A program made the position numbers and the translations under genes. 64,000 nt of DNA, from contig JANQGJ010000001.1 in NCBI GenBank assembly GCA_028277395.1, positions 1 through 64,000 on the forward strand, in the 5' to 3' direction. The notes beneath the pieces are model-generated. The model did not search any database. It was not told the origin of the DNA and worked only from the letters and a program-made list of their open reading frames with translations. Below, in pieces: positions 27,985 through 36,307 of this stretch; the stretch's first letter is position 1; each line of letters starts with the position of its first letter. Source of the DNA: Bacteroidales bacterium. Lineage in GTDB: Bacteria > Bacteroidota > Bacteroidia > Bacteroidales > F082.

Positions 27985-28680
27985 ATGGAAAAAATACGTG
28001 TAATATATCTGGTTTTGTTAATATTACTCCCAATAGTATTAAAAACGCAGACAAATAATGTAATAATACCTGTGGGCAGGGCTTCAGTAATTGATGGAAT
28101 TACTGAGGAAAGTGAATGGAGTGATGCAGCATGTTTAGACTTCTCAGGAGGAGAGTTTGTAAAGTTAAAAGTATCCGAAAATGCTCTGTTAATTGCATTA
28201 AAAGGTAAGTCGGGAGGAATTTGTTCACTGGCACTGGGTAATTCCGAAAAAGTGAGAATATTACATGCTTCATCAGGTCTGATAACAGCTGATTATACCA
28301 TCTCAGAGGATGGTAAATGGTACTGTTCTGATGGATTTGAAGAACCCATGACCAATGAACTGATACCATTTAAACGCGGGAATGTAAGACATGGAGAGGA
28401 TTATAGAATTGCTAACATTGATCAGTTTGGCTGGTATTCAAACCTGGTGGAAATGAATGACCCTTCAGAATATGAATTTATGATCCGGTTAGATAACATT
28501 AAAACAGAAGAGTTATATCTCAGTATTGTATTCTTCCAGGTAAAAGCAAGAACCAGGCTGGCAAAATTACCTGTTAGTTTAAATGACGATTGTCTGAACC
28601 AACCACTGATTGCCGGAACTGCAGCTTCAGGATTGGATTTCAAACCGAAGAGCTGGGTTAAATTAAAAATCGAAAAATAA
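27985..28680 (+). CDS. Exported CBM9-like domain protein
   Basis: 231 residues with a signal peptide (VIYLVLLILLPIVLKTQ). The segment VIDGITEESEWSDAACLDF is the hallmark opening of family 9-like carbohydrate-binding/DOMON-type beta-sandwich domains, followed by KLKVSENALLIALKG. The remainder is beta-rich without recognisable catalytic residues. It lies 24 bases after the FG-GAP protein in the hydrolase operon. Binding of a sugar or another ligand at the cell surface is plausible; the family assignment is moderate. Confidence 0.65.
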   Translation: MEKIRVIYLVLLILLPIVLKTQTNNVIIPVGRASVIDGITEESEWSDAACLDFSGGEFVKLKVSENALLIALKGKSGGICSLALGNSEKVRILHASSGLITADYTISEDGKWYCSDGFEEPMTNELIPFKRGNVRHGEDYRIANIDQFGWYSNLVEMNDPSEYEFMIRLDNIKTEELYLSIVFFQVKARTRLAKLPVSLNDDCLNQPLIAGTAASGLDFKPKSWVKLKIEK

Positions 28681-28707
28681 AACTAACGATAATAATAACA
28701 ATAATTT

Positions 28708-29478
28708 ATGGGAAGGTACTTTTTCATTGTACTTGTGGTTTTAATAACGAACCCGGTAAAAATATGGTCACAGCAATCTATACCTTCAAAGGATGTAGAG
28801 GGAGTAACCATTACAACGATTAAATCAAATGCATTAAACGAGAACAGGGAGATTTATATTTATGTACCCAACAGGAATTCATCGGGATCGTATCCAGTAC
28901 TTTACCTTCTTGATGGTCACCGCAGTGAAGCATTAAAAACTGTTATCAGCCATACCAAAATCAAGCCTCATATCATTGTCGGCATAAGTTCAAAAGTAAA
29001 CAGAACACGCGATCTTATCCCTTTTGTAATGGATTCCAGACCCGGATCAGGTGAATCTGATAGTTTTATTGAGTTTTTATCCGATGAATTGCAACCATAT
29101 ATTAATGATACTTATTCTACCAATGGCCGGAATATTTTATTTGGAGCTTCAGCCGGTGGTTTATTCTCTCTATATTGCCTATTCATGAAACCCGGACTAT
29201 TTGATAATTATATTTCACTGAGTCCTCCTGTGGGTTATGATATCGGGTTTATGAACAACCTGATCATTAAAACATCAGAGCTAAATATTAACAGGTTGTA
29301 TATTTCTGCAGGCAACAGAGGTGAAATGCCACAGGTAACGAAATATTTATCCGATTATTCCCAAAAACTCCAGGATAAATTTCCTGATGTTGAGATTAAA
29401 TATGAGATATTTGAAAATGAGGCACATGTTCCTATGTCATCAGTCACCAACAGTATTAATTTTGTGATAAATGAATAG
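28708..29478 (+). CDS. Exported esterase, IroE/feruloyl-esterase type
   Basis: 256 residues with a signal peptide (RYFFIVLVVLITNPVKIWSQ). The putative-esterase (esterase D-like) fold is clear: REIYIYVPNRNSSGSYPVLYLLDGH, HIIVGISSKVNRTRDLIP, and the nucleophile FGASAGGLFSLYC; a late NEAHVPM provides the histidine. Such enzymes cleave ester bonds in siderophores, feruloylated sugars or small esters. It is cotranscribed with the CBM9-like and S37-like genes. Confidence 0.85.
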   Translation: MGRYFFIVLVVLITNPVKIWSQQSIPSKDVEGVTITTIKSNALNENREIYIYVPNRNSSGSYPVLYLLDGHRSEALKTVISHTKIKPHIIVGISSKVNRTRDLIPFVMDSRPGSGESDSFIEFLSDELQPYINDTYSTNGRNILFGASAGGLFSLYCLFMKPGLFDNYISLSPPVGYDIGFMNNLIIKTSELNINRLYISAGNRGEMPQVTKYLSDYSQKLQDKFPDVEIKYEIFENEAHVPMSSVTNSINFVINE

Positions 29479-29484
29479 CGTTTT

Positions 29485-30738
29485 ATGAGAAATACCCTCC
29501 TTATAACCATTATTCTCAGTAATATTATATCACTAAATACCAAAGCTTCCATTGAAAATCTTCTCAATGAGCTGTCAGGTGTTTACGTCAAAAAAATAGA
29601 AACTCTCCGGGGATTCTCTGAATCATATGAAATTGCGTTTGTACAACCTGTTGATCACAGAAATCCGTCGGGACCAAAATTTACTCAACGGGTTTTTCTG
29701 TCACATAATGACATAAATCAGCCTGTTGTGTGTGAAACATCAGGTTATGATGTACCATGGCATAAAAAACGACAAATTTCCGATATGCTTGGGGCTAACC
29801 AGGTTATAATTGAACACAGATATTACGGTAGCTCAAAACCACAGGATACTCAGTGGAAGTACCTTAATACCTGGCAGGCAGCATCAGATCACAAAAATAT
29901 CATTTCGAAATTAAAGGGAATTTACAAAGGTAGTTGGTTGTCAACAGGTAAAAGTAAAGGTGGAATGGCAGCACTTTTCCTCGAATATTACTACCCCGAA
30001 ACTGTAGATGCATCATTAGTTTTTGTTGCTCCTGTCATCTTTGGGGTAAATGACATAAGAATTAGCGATTTTGCATACAACGGACATGGAGATGAAGCAT
30101 ACAAAAGAATAACTGAATTTCAGAAGAGTTGTTTACTTTACCGTGATTCACTGATCCCAATAATAGACAGGTCAAATATCGAATTATTTTATTCGGCTTC
30201 CATAACTTTAGAATTAATGGTTCTTGACTTTCCGTATAATTTTTGGTCGGGCAACAATGATATCAGGTCATTACCTGATAAAACCTCGTCTTTCAATTGT
30301 TTTTACAGAGTATTGGACAGAATTAGCCCTGCTCATGCTTATTCAGTAAAAAATATTGAATACAATTATCCGTTAGTTTACCAGGAACTTACTGAAATAG
30401 GATATTATAACTACGGGTACAGTCATCTTTCTGAACATATTGTTGAAGTTAAGGAACCCGTAATATCATATTTTCAGCCTCCTGATCTGGATATTGTTAA
30501 TTTTAATGAGGTTGTTATGCAGAGGATAAGTCGTTACCTGGAAAACAATGCCAATAACATTATCTACTTATATGGTGAAAATGATATCTGGACTGCTGCT
30601 GCGGTGCTACCAAAAAACAGTACTAACTCAGTGAAGATAATAGTAGAAGGAGCAGGGCATAACTTCAAATTATCTGATTTGGATGCTGAAACAACCGGAT
30701 TAATAAAAACAAAGCTAAACCAATGGTTAAAAATATAG
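29485..30738 (+). CDS. S37 (PS-10)-type secreted tripeptidyl peptidase
   Basis: 417 residues with an N-terminal signal (LLITIILSNIISLNTKAS). It matches the peptidase S37 family: YEIAFVQPVDHRNPSGPKFTQRVFL, QVIIEHRYYGSSKPQ, the nucleophile STGKSKGGMAALFLEYY, and a C-terminal GENDIWTAAA and GAGHNF that supply Asp and His. S37 enzymes are secreted serine aminopeptidases, known best from Streptomyces and found in Bacteroidota. It begins six bases after the esterase and overlaps the next gene by 16 bases, so the operon is tightly packed. Confidence 0.85.
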   Translation: MRNTLLITIILSNIISLNTKASIENLLNELSGVYVKKIETLRGFSESYEIAFVQPVDHRNPSGPKFTQRVFLSHNDINQPVVCETSGYDVPWHKKRQISDMLGANQVIIEHRYYGSSKPQDTQWKYLNTWQAASDHKNIISKLKGIYKGSWLSTGKSKGGMAALFLEYYYPETVDASLVFVAPVIFGVNDIRISDFAYNGHGDEAYKRITEFQKSCLLYRDSLIPIIDRSNIELFYSASITLELMVLDFPYNFWSGNNDIRSLPDKTSSFNCFYRVLDRISPAHAYSVKNIEYNYPLVYQELTEIGYYNYGYSHLSEHIVEVKEPVISYFQPPDLDIVNFNEVVMQRISRYLENNANNIIYLYGENDIWTAAAVLPKNSTNSVKIIVEGAGHNFKLSDLDAETTGLIKTKLNQWLKI

Positions 30739-31580
30739 GTGCAATGCTTCTTGTGGGGTTAGTAATAATTATTTTGTCAATATCCTACAGGTGTGAGAAT
30801 AACAACATTAATGCCAGGGAGGTTGCAATTACAATTGATGATCTTCCTACATTATCACATGGGATATTATCAAAAAAAGACCAGATTGAATATTTCAACA
30901 GGATATTATCGATACTGGATGAATATCAGATAACAAGTATGGGTTTTGTAGTTGGTAGCCTTATTGACGAGCATGAAATAGGTTTACTCTATGACTTTTG
31001 TAGCAAAGGTCATATTATTGGTAATCATACTTACAGTCATTTCGATCTGAATAAAACTGATCCGTTCGTTTACTGTAATGACATCATTAAAGGCTGGGAA
31101 TCAGTATCAGGTTTTCAGTGTGCGGATAAATATTTCAGATATCCAATGTTACATCGTGGTGATGAGAAACATAAAAAAGATACGGTATTTAATTTTCTTA
31201 TGAAAAGTGACTACATTATTGTTCCCGTAACTATAGATTCAGATGAAACATCATATAATATCAGCTTTGTCAGGGCCTTTACACAGGGAGATATGACAAA
31301 AGCTGACTCAATAGGTAAGGAGTATATGGCACATATGATAAAACAGACAAACTACTATGATAGTCTTGCAACTGTGAATAACAATGGCCAGATACCACAT
31401 ATTCTTCTTCTTCATATGAACTTTATTAACTCATATTATCTCGATGACCTGCTTGATTGGTACATATCGCAGGGATGGAATTTTACCACAGTAACTGAAG
31501 CAATGGAACATCCTTTTTACACAAAGAAAGACAGGTATGTCGGAAAAAGAGGTATTTCTTTTGTAGAAAGGATATTTTAG
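30723..31580 (+). CDS. Polysaccharide deacetylase family protein
   Basis: 285 residues. A hydrophobic N-terminus is followed by CENNN and could be a lipoprotein signal. The NodB homology domain has VAITIDDLPTL (metal-binding Asp pair), GNHTYSHFDLNK (H-x3-H metal site) and YFRYPMLHRGDE. It most likely removes acetyl groups from surface or peptidoglycan sugars. It starts inside the S37 gene and is the last gene of the plus-strand hydrolase operon; its stop overlaps the convergent hydrolase gene by 4 bases. Confidence 0.85.
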   Translation: MVKNIGAMLLVGLVIIILSISYRCENNNINAREVAITIDDLPTLSHGILSKKDQIEYFNRILSILDEYQITSMGFVVGSLIDEHEIGLLYDFCSKGHIIGNHTYSHFDLNKTDPFVYCNDIIKGWESVSGFQCADKYFRYPMLHRGDEKHKKDTVFNFLMKSDYIIVPVTIDSDETSYNISFVRAFTQGDMTKADSIGKEYMAHMIKQTNYYDSLATVNNNGQIPHILLLHMNFINSYYLDDLLDWYISQGWNFTTVTEAMEHPFYTKKDRYVGKRGISFVERIF

Positions 31581-33133
31581 TTTCTCTTGATCACTACATG
31601 AGGGTAACTAACTTCCATATCAGTTAACTTTACATCTTTCCCCTTCAGGTACTTATCAAAAAAACTGAGTATTAAAGATCTTTGTGCATCAATCTTTCTC
31701 TGATCGCCTCTTAGGATGTAATTAAGATCTGAAAAATCACTATGAGTAGTACCCTGAATGGTTGCCTGGTAACAGTCTGCATCCGATTCTTTCATAAATG
31801 AGCCAGCTCTGAGATATCTGTCACCAGATTCATTGCTGGAAACAAACATGAAAGGAATTTTAAGTTTATTATTGACAAGATCTCCAAACTGGAAACCATC
31901 AAGGTTAATTCCTGCCCTGACTTCCGGGTCATCAAACGCCATTTGTCCGGCAGTTGCACCACCAACAGAGTGTCCAAATATGCCAATCCTGTCAAAATCA
32001 AATATTGGGAATAACTTACGAAACGAATTATCCGGATTTTTTAGCACTTTAATCACTTCTTTTGTATCATCTGCCCAAAGTTCAACACTTTCCTTATGTA
32101 GTGGACTCAGTTTCACAAGTTTTTTATAGGCCTCTTTATTATCTTCAGGATCATCAGAGTTTAGTATTATAGATTGTAACCTGTTGATTTCTTCGCCATT
32201 CAACTCCGATTGTCTTTTATTGTAAAATGGATTATCACGTATGCCGGGTATAACACTGCCGTCTTCCGCGATCAGTAATGCTGATTCATCTTTATGTCCG
32301 ATACTTACAACAACATAACCATGACTTACAAGCTCCTCAAAAACTGTCTGATAGACTGATGTAAATCCACCATAACCATGGTTGTAAAGAAGGATAGGGA
32401 ATTTCTCACCATCGACAGGTAAAGCATCCTCAAATGTATTGGTTTCTATCAGAGAAAAGTAACTTAGCCATAATAATGGCATTCCAAGAAAGTCAGATGA
32501 GGCTTTTGTTACTTCCCGCGACTGATGTAATGCCGGTTTTCCGGTTGCTGTTTGTGCAGGATACCATATTTGACAGGCAATTGGTCGTGAACGGGTATCT
32601 GTTTTCCTTAGTAAGTTTTTCCTGCCGATACTGTAATCTCCTGTTGGAGGGGGTAACACTTTTACGATATTATCCATATTTGCATTGTCGTAGGAAATCT
32701 TTTTGATAACATATCTGCCATTTTCTGAAATTAAATCCATTTCAAAAGAAATTGTATCAGGAACTCCTTCTTTAGTTAAATAGATATATCTGCCCGATTC
32801 TTTACCACAATTACCTGATATTCTAATATTATCTGCTATATAATCTACCGAAGATTCTTCGGAAGCTGACCATATGAACTCATAGAGGTCAAGGGCTACA
32901 TCACTTCCATAAAACGGAGGAGCATCAGGATACAAAATAAGAATATCTTCATCGAAGATCTCTTTTAAAAGAAGAGTGTCTTTATTTGTATCAGCTTCAA
33001 GTAACTTACTACTAAGAAATTTCTCTGTTGGTTGTCCTGTTATGGTTAATACTGATACAACCATTGACAGAACTAAAAGAGCTTTTAAGAATAACATCAA
33101 TTTATTTTTCGTCATACATAAAACCTTATACAT
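31577..33133 (-). CDS. SnoaL-like domain fused to PAF-acetylhydrolase-like hydrolase
   Basis: 518 residues (from the ATG at 33133; 33115 is an alternative). After a signal peptide (LMLFLKALLVLSMVVSVLTI), residues of about 35-150 look like a SnoaL/NTF2-type domain (LLLKEIFDEDILILYPDAPP, RYVIKKISYDN). Residues 165-515 form an alpha/beta hydrolase of the platelet-activating-factor acetylhydrolase type: RPIACQIWYPA, LLYNHGYGGF, the nucleophile IGIFGHSVGGATAGQMAFDD, and TTHSDFSDL with the histidine. Its start overlaps the stop of the upstream SnoaL-like gene by one base (TAATG). It is a likely exported lipase or esterase; the fused architecture is unusual. Confidence 0.8.
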   Translation of the reverse strand: MYKVLCMTKNKLMLFLKALLVLSMVVSVLTITGQPTEKFLSSKLLEADTNKDTLLLKEIFDEDILILYPDAPPFYGSDVALDLYEFIWSASEESSVDYIADNIRISGNCGKESGRYIYLTKEGVPDTISFEMDLISENGRYVIKKISYDNANMDNIVKVLPPPTGDYSIGRKNLLRKTDTRSRPIACQIWYPAQTATGKPALHQSREVTKASSDFLGMPLLWLSYFSLIETNTFEDALPVDGEKFPILLYNHGYGGFTSVYQTVFEELVSHGYVVVSIGHKDESALLIAEDGSVIPGIRDNPFYNKRQSELNGEEINRLQSIILNSDDPEDNKEAYKKLVKLSPLHKESVELWADDTKEVIKVLKNPDNSFRKLFPIFDFDRIGIFGHSVGGATAGQMAFDDPEVRAGINLDGFQFGDLVNNKLKIPFMFVSSNESGDRYLRAGSFMKESDADCYQATIQGTTHSDFSDLNYILRGDQRKIDAQRSLILSFFDKYLKGKDVKLTDMEVSYPHVVIKRN

Positions 33134-33585
33134 TAATAATTTGGCACTTTGTAATATATTTTATTAACCATTTTCCATCCATCGTTAAACTTGTATAATG
33201 AAATATAATCAATATACGTCTTCACATTACCTGAATAGCACTCAAGTTTTGCTACTGCTGCATTACCTTCAATATCAATATCCAGAAATTTCACTGAGTA
33301 AAGGTCTGATTTTTTCCTTGGAAGTTTACCTTCTTTTTTACTTTTCAGGGCACTTTGTTTCCAATCTTCAATAGACATTACCCACATTTTCCCGTTTTTA
33401 CCAACTCCCTGCAGCCTGAAATCTTTATGGAAGCCAAAGTCAATTTTTTCAGCATTTCCTTCATTCTGCAATCCATCAACATAAGCTGTTTGGATTACGT
33501 TCTTAATGGCTTCTTTATCAGGATCCTGGGAAAATGCAAATTGGTAAATGACAATTAAAACAAGTGATATAATAACATTTTTCAT
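33133..33585 (-). CDS. Exported SnoaL/NTF2-like protein
   Basis: 150 residues with a signal peptide (VIISLVLIVIYQFAFSQ). The mature part reads as a lumazine-binding/NTF2-like small fold: DKEAIKNVIQTAYVDGLQNE, GFHKDFRLQGVGKNG, AAVAKLECYSGNVKTYIDYI, LYKFNDGWKMVNKIYY. No catalytic role can be assigned. It is coupled by a TAATG overlap to the hydrolase that itself carries a similar N-terminal domain. Confidence 0.75.
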   Translation of the reverse strand: MKNVIISLVLIVIYQFAFSQDPDKEAIKNVIQTAYVDGLQNEGNAEKIDFGFHKDFRLQGVGKNGKMWVMSIEDWKQSALKSKKEGKLPRKKSDLYSVKFLDIDIEGNAAVAKLECYSGNVKTYIDYISLYKFNDGWKMVNKIYYKVPNY

Positions 33586-33648
33586 TTTTATAGATTTAAT
33601 TATTACAAGTTTAATATTATTGAATTTTTATATAATCATATGTAAACA

Positions 33649-34341
33649 TTAGCCCGGATAGGTAATTAAAAACAGGGCTACCTGAATACCATCATATAAT
33701 GCATGTGCAATTATTAAAGGTAGCAGCCTTTGGTATCTATAAAAGAAAACACCTGCAACCATACTTTTAATGGCAATGGTAACAATTCCATAACTACCCT
33801 GACTCCAGTGAGCTAAACCTACCAGAACGGAAGCAATTATTATAACCAACATTTTCCACAAAAATGATTCTGAAAACTTCCATAAGCCTGTTAACAGGAA
33901 AACCCTTAACAGCTCTTCATACAAGGCAATACCAATCCATAGGACAGGGAGAAACCAGATAATGATTAGAAGAGGGTTTGATCTCATATCCAGCATTAAT
34001 CCTAGGAGTTCAGGATTGCTTTTGAATGACAGTATGTTTGCAAGTGTAATTCTTTCAATATAGAACAATAAGAAATAAACCAAAGCCAGAATACCACCCC
34101 ACATTAAATCGGAATACAGATTACCGTTTCCTGCATTGAATTCATGCAGAGGTTCCTTTAGAAAATATTTTTTTAGAAGCCATATTACTATAATACTTCC
34201 ACCTCCAAAAACCAACGGATAAAGAATTAGTTCAACTGATGCAAAACTTCCTGTTTGATGAGTTCTGTACCATAACATTATTCCAAAAGGTATAAACACA
34301 ACGATCAGTAGTCCCAGTATATTCTTTATTAATTTCTGCAT
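33649..34341 (-). CDS. CPBP family intramembrane metalloprotease
   Basis: 230 residues with about six or seven membrane helices. The CPBP (Rce1/Abi) motifs are present: YEELLRVFLL (paired glutamates and arginine), LAHWSQGSYG (first histidine) and PLIIAHALYDGIQV (second histidine). These enzymes cut prenylated or peptide substrates within the membrane. Its neighbour at 34454 looks like a degenerate paralogue of almost the same length. A 25-base sequence repeated elsewhere in the window lies 56 bases upstream of its start. Confidence 0.85.
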   Translation of the reverse strand: MQKLIKNILGLLIVVFIPFGIMLWYRTHQTGSFASVELILYPLVFGGGSIIVIWLLKKYFLKEPLHEFNAGNGNLYSDLMWGGILALVYFLLFYIERITLANILSFKSNPELLGLMLDMRSNPLLIIIWFLPVLWIGIALYEELLRVFLLTGLWKFSESFLWKMLVIIIASVLVGLAHWSQGSYGIVTIAIKSMVAGVFFYRYQRLLPLIIAHALYDGIQVALFLITYPG

Positions 34342-34396
34342 AATTTCTGTTTTATGTTAAAACAGTTGCAAGAATCAACAATTCCCGGATTTTTGG

Positions 34397-34421
34397 CTTT
34401 CTGACTTATAAGGAAGTAAAA
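34397..34421. repeat. 25-base exact repeat, copy 1
   Basis: The 25 bases here (CTTTCTGACTTATAAGGAAG plus TAAAA) recur exactly at 43090-43114. On the minus strand both copies can encode LLPYKSE, and the second sits in a decayed gene. Both lie upstream of minus-strand genes. They may be fragments of one lost gene or of a mobile element. Confidence 0.6.
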
Positions 34422-34453
34422 AAGAAAATACTAAGAGTCTGTAATGATGTAAA

Positions 34454-35143
34454 CTACATATACACCCAATAACTTATGAGATTAATTGTCTGGTGTATGG
34501 TTGATGCGAAAAACAAGGGGAGAACACTTCTGTATTTATAGAAAATTGAATTTGACAGAGTAATCAATAAAAATGAACTGATCATAGAAGGTATACCATT
34601 ATCAATTTGCAGAAGAGAAACAAGGACTGCTACCAGGATTATGGAGAACATTGTCCAATTCCGGCTATTAAAAATACTCCAAAGGTTAATCAGGATAAAC
34701 GAAATGGTAAGAGCGGTGAAACCTTCATTTATTATACTGAATGGTCCGATGATCAGAATGCTGAAGAGGGTATCCTCAAAAATTTTATGCAAGAGATTGT
34801 CAATAACGATACGGTCAGCCTGAAATTTTATCCATGAACCATATGTTAATTCCTCAATGCTTCGGATAAAATAAAAGGATGCCAGGATAATAAGTGAAAA
34901 CGCTATATCAGATATTATTGTGGTATCTTCTGTTTTAAAAACATTCAATTTATTGCCAAGTAAATACTTGTTTAGTAGCAATACAGCAGCTATCCCAATT
35001 ATACCGAGCAGCATGTAAATACCCAAATATTCTTCAACGAGAAAATCTTCCTTTTCAAAAAATATCTTTTGAAATATAGATACAAAGTAGAATGGAACAA
35101 GTACAACAGCAAGTGATATTATATTCTTCGTCTTATTTTCCAT
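34454..35143 (-). CDS. Degenerate CPBP-like membrane protein
   Basis: About 229 residues from the ATG at 35143, which overlaps the AraC gene by 11 bases; the longer frame would only add a non-membrane leader inside that gene. It has six or seven membrane helices arranged like the CPBP protein next door, and the alignable C-terminal segment IFYKYRSVLPLFFA matches FFYRYQRLLPLIIA there. At the catalytic places it reads INEGFTALT instead of YEELLRVF and LLQIDNG instead of LAHWSQG. The second glutamate, the arginine and the first histidine are lost. It is probably a non-proteolytic paralogue or partner. Confidence 0.6.
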   Translation of the reverse strand: MENKTKNIISLAVVLVPFYFVSIFQKIFFEKEDFLVEEYLGIYMLLGIIGIAAVLLLNKYLLGNKLNVFKTEDTTIISDIAFSLIILASFYFIRSIEELTYGSWIKFQADRIVIDNLLHKIFEDTLFSILIIGPFSIINEGFTALTISFILINLWSIFNSRNWTMFSIILVAVLVSLLQIDNGIPSMISSFLLITLSNSIFYKYRSVLPLFFASTIHQTINLISYWVYM

Positions 35144-36137
35144 TTCTAAATTGTGTTGGAGTTGACCCGGTTTGCTTTTTAAACGCTGTATTAAAAGCTG
35201 ACAAAGAATTGTATCCGACTTCATAGGCAATATCCGATATTTTGGATTCCCTGTTTTCCTTTAACAACTTCCCGGCTTCTGCAATTCTGTTTTTACTGAT
35301 CAGGTCAAAAAAAGAATGGTGATAGTTTTCATTAATAACCTGTGAAAGTGCATGAGTACTTGTATTTATTTCCTTTGCGACTTTGGCTATAGAAAGTGTA
35401 TTATTCATAAATACCTTGTCTTCATATATTAGTCTTTCCAGTTCATTGATGATCCTTTCTTTTTCATTATCCTTTAGGCCGGTTTTAAGGTATTTCGAAG
35501 TAGTGGTATCAATTATGAATCCTTTATTATACCATATTCTTATGGTCATATACATCATGAATCCAAATAAAACAGTACCTGAAAGGTAGCGGAGTCCGGA
35601 AACCTCATTCAAAAGCTGAGAAAACCATAGAAAACATAATATCATTCCAATTACCTCAAGCTGACGTTTTAATTTGGTGTTATCGGAATCTGATCTGTTA
35701 ATATTGAATAAAGCCATTGACAGGTAAAGTATATACATTAACATTACTGATCTGTGAAATAAATTCCATGCCCTGTAATCCAGCCTTATTACATTTACTG
35801 ATAACCACAGAATAACAAAAACTGCAACTGGAATAATATGCAGTAAATCTTTTCGCACGAATCCTTTAACCGTATTGACATATCTGTCTGCAATTATATA
35901 GAATAAAGGTCCTGTACAAATAACTCCAAACAACCAAAGGTTAAAGGTGAAATCATGTTTGGATTGAGTAAATACATGCATGAAATATTTTACAGACTGA
36001 ATTGAAAGTACAAACACCAAAAGAGAAAAATACACATTTGTAACAATATCTCCCTTTTTATTCAAAATTGAATATGAGATCAGCAATACAATTATTGCCA
36101 TTAGAAGAATACTACCTATTATCAGTATGGTTTCCAA
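35133..36137 (-). CDS. AraC family regulator with membrane N-terminus
   Basis: 334 residues from a TTG start; the consensus promoter ending 39 bases upstream supports it, though the ATG twelve codons later (36101) is possible. Six or seven hydrophobic helices fill the first 210 residues; the C-terminal 110 form an AraC DNA-binding domain (LSIAKVAKEINTSTHALSQV, YEVGYNSLSAFNTAFKKQTG, STPTQFR). Its stop overlaps the CPBP-like gene, so the regulator and both membrane proteins probably form one operon. Confidence 0.85.
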   Translation of the reverse strand: METILIIGSILLMAIIVLLISYSILNKKGDIVTNVYFSLLVFVLSIQSVKYFMHVFTQSKHDFTFNLWLFGVICTGPLFYIIADRYVNTVKGFVRKDLLHIIPVAVFVILWLSVNVIRLDYRAWNLFHRSVMLMYILYLSMALFNINRSDSDNTKLKRQLEVIGMILCFLWFSQLLNEVSGLRYLSGTVLFGFMMYMTIRIWYNKGFIIDTTTSKYLKTGLKDNEKERIINELERLIYEDKVFMNNTLSIAKVAKEINTSTHALSQVINENYHHSFFDLISKNRIAEAGKLLKENRESKISDIAYEVGYNSLSAFNTAFKKQTGSTPTQFRNGK

Positions 36138-36175
36138 ATTGTTACTTTTTCAGTCAAATTTGTAGTTACTTAATT

Positions 36176-36206
36176 CAAATATACGTTTGGAAACAATACA
36201 ATACAA
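36176..36206 (-). promoter_or_regulatory. Consensus Bacteroidota promoter for AraC/CPBP operon
   Basis: On the minus strand TTG (36206-36204), exactly 20 bases, then TATATTTG (36183-36176). This is a full match to TTG-N19-21-TAnnTTTG. Predicted transcription starts near 36170, about 30 bases before the TTG start codon. Confidence 0.7.
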
Positions 36207-36307
36207 ACAAAATCATAAATTTGATGTAATTAATGATGCAAAAATTCATTAACAGGAATTTTGAAATGCCTGCACGCACATCAGGATTTTTTTTTGAATG
36301 TTAATAT

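Noticed and set aside
36240..36300. Possible terminator after a T-run near 36285-36294
   Set aside because: The potential stem (CCTG and CAGG arms) is short, with a long loop, so it was not called.
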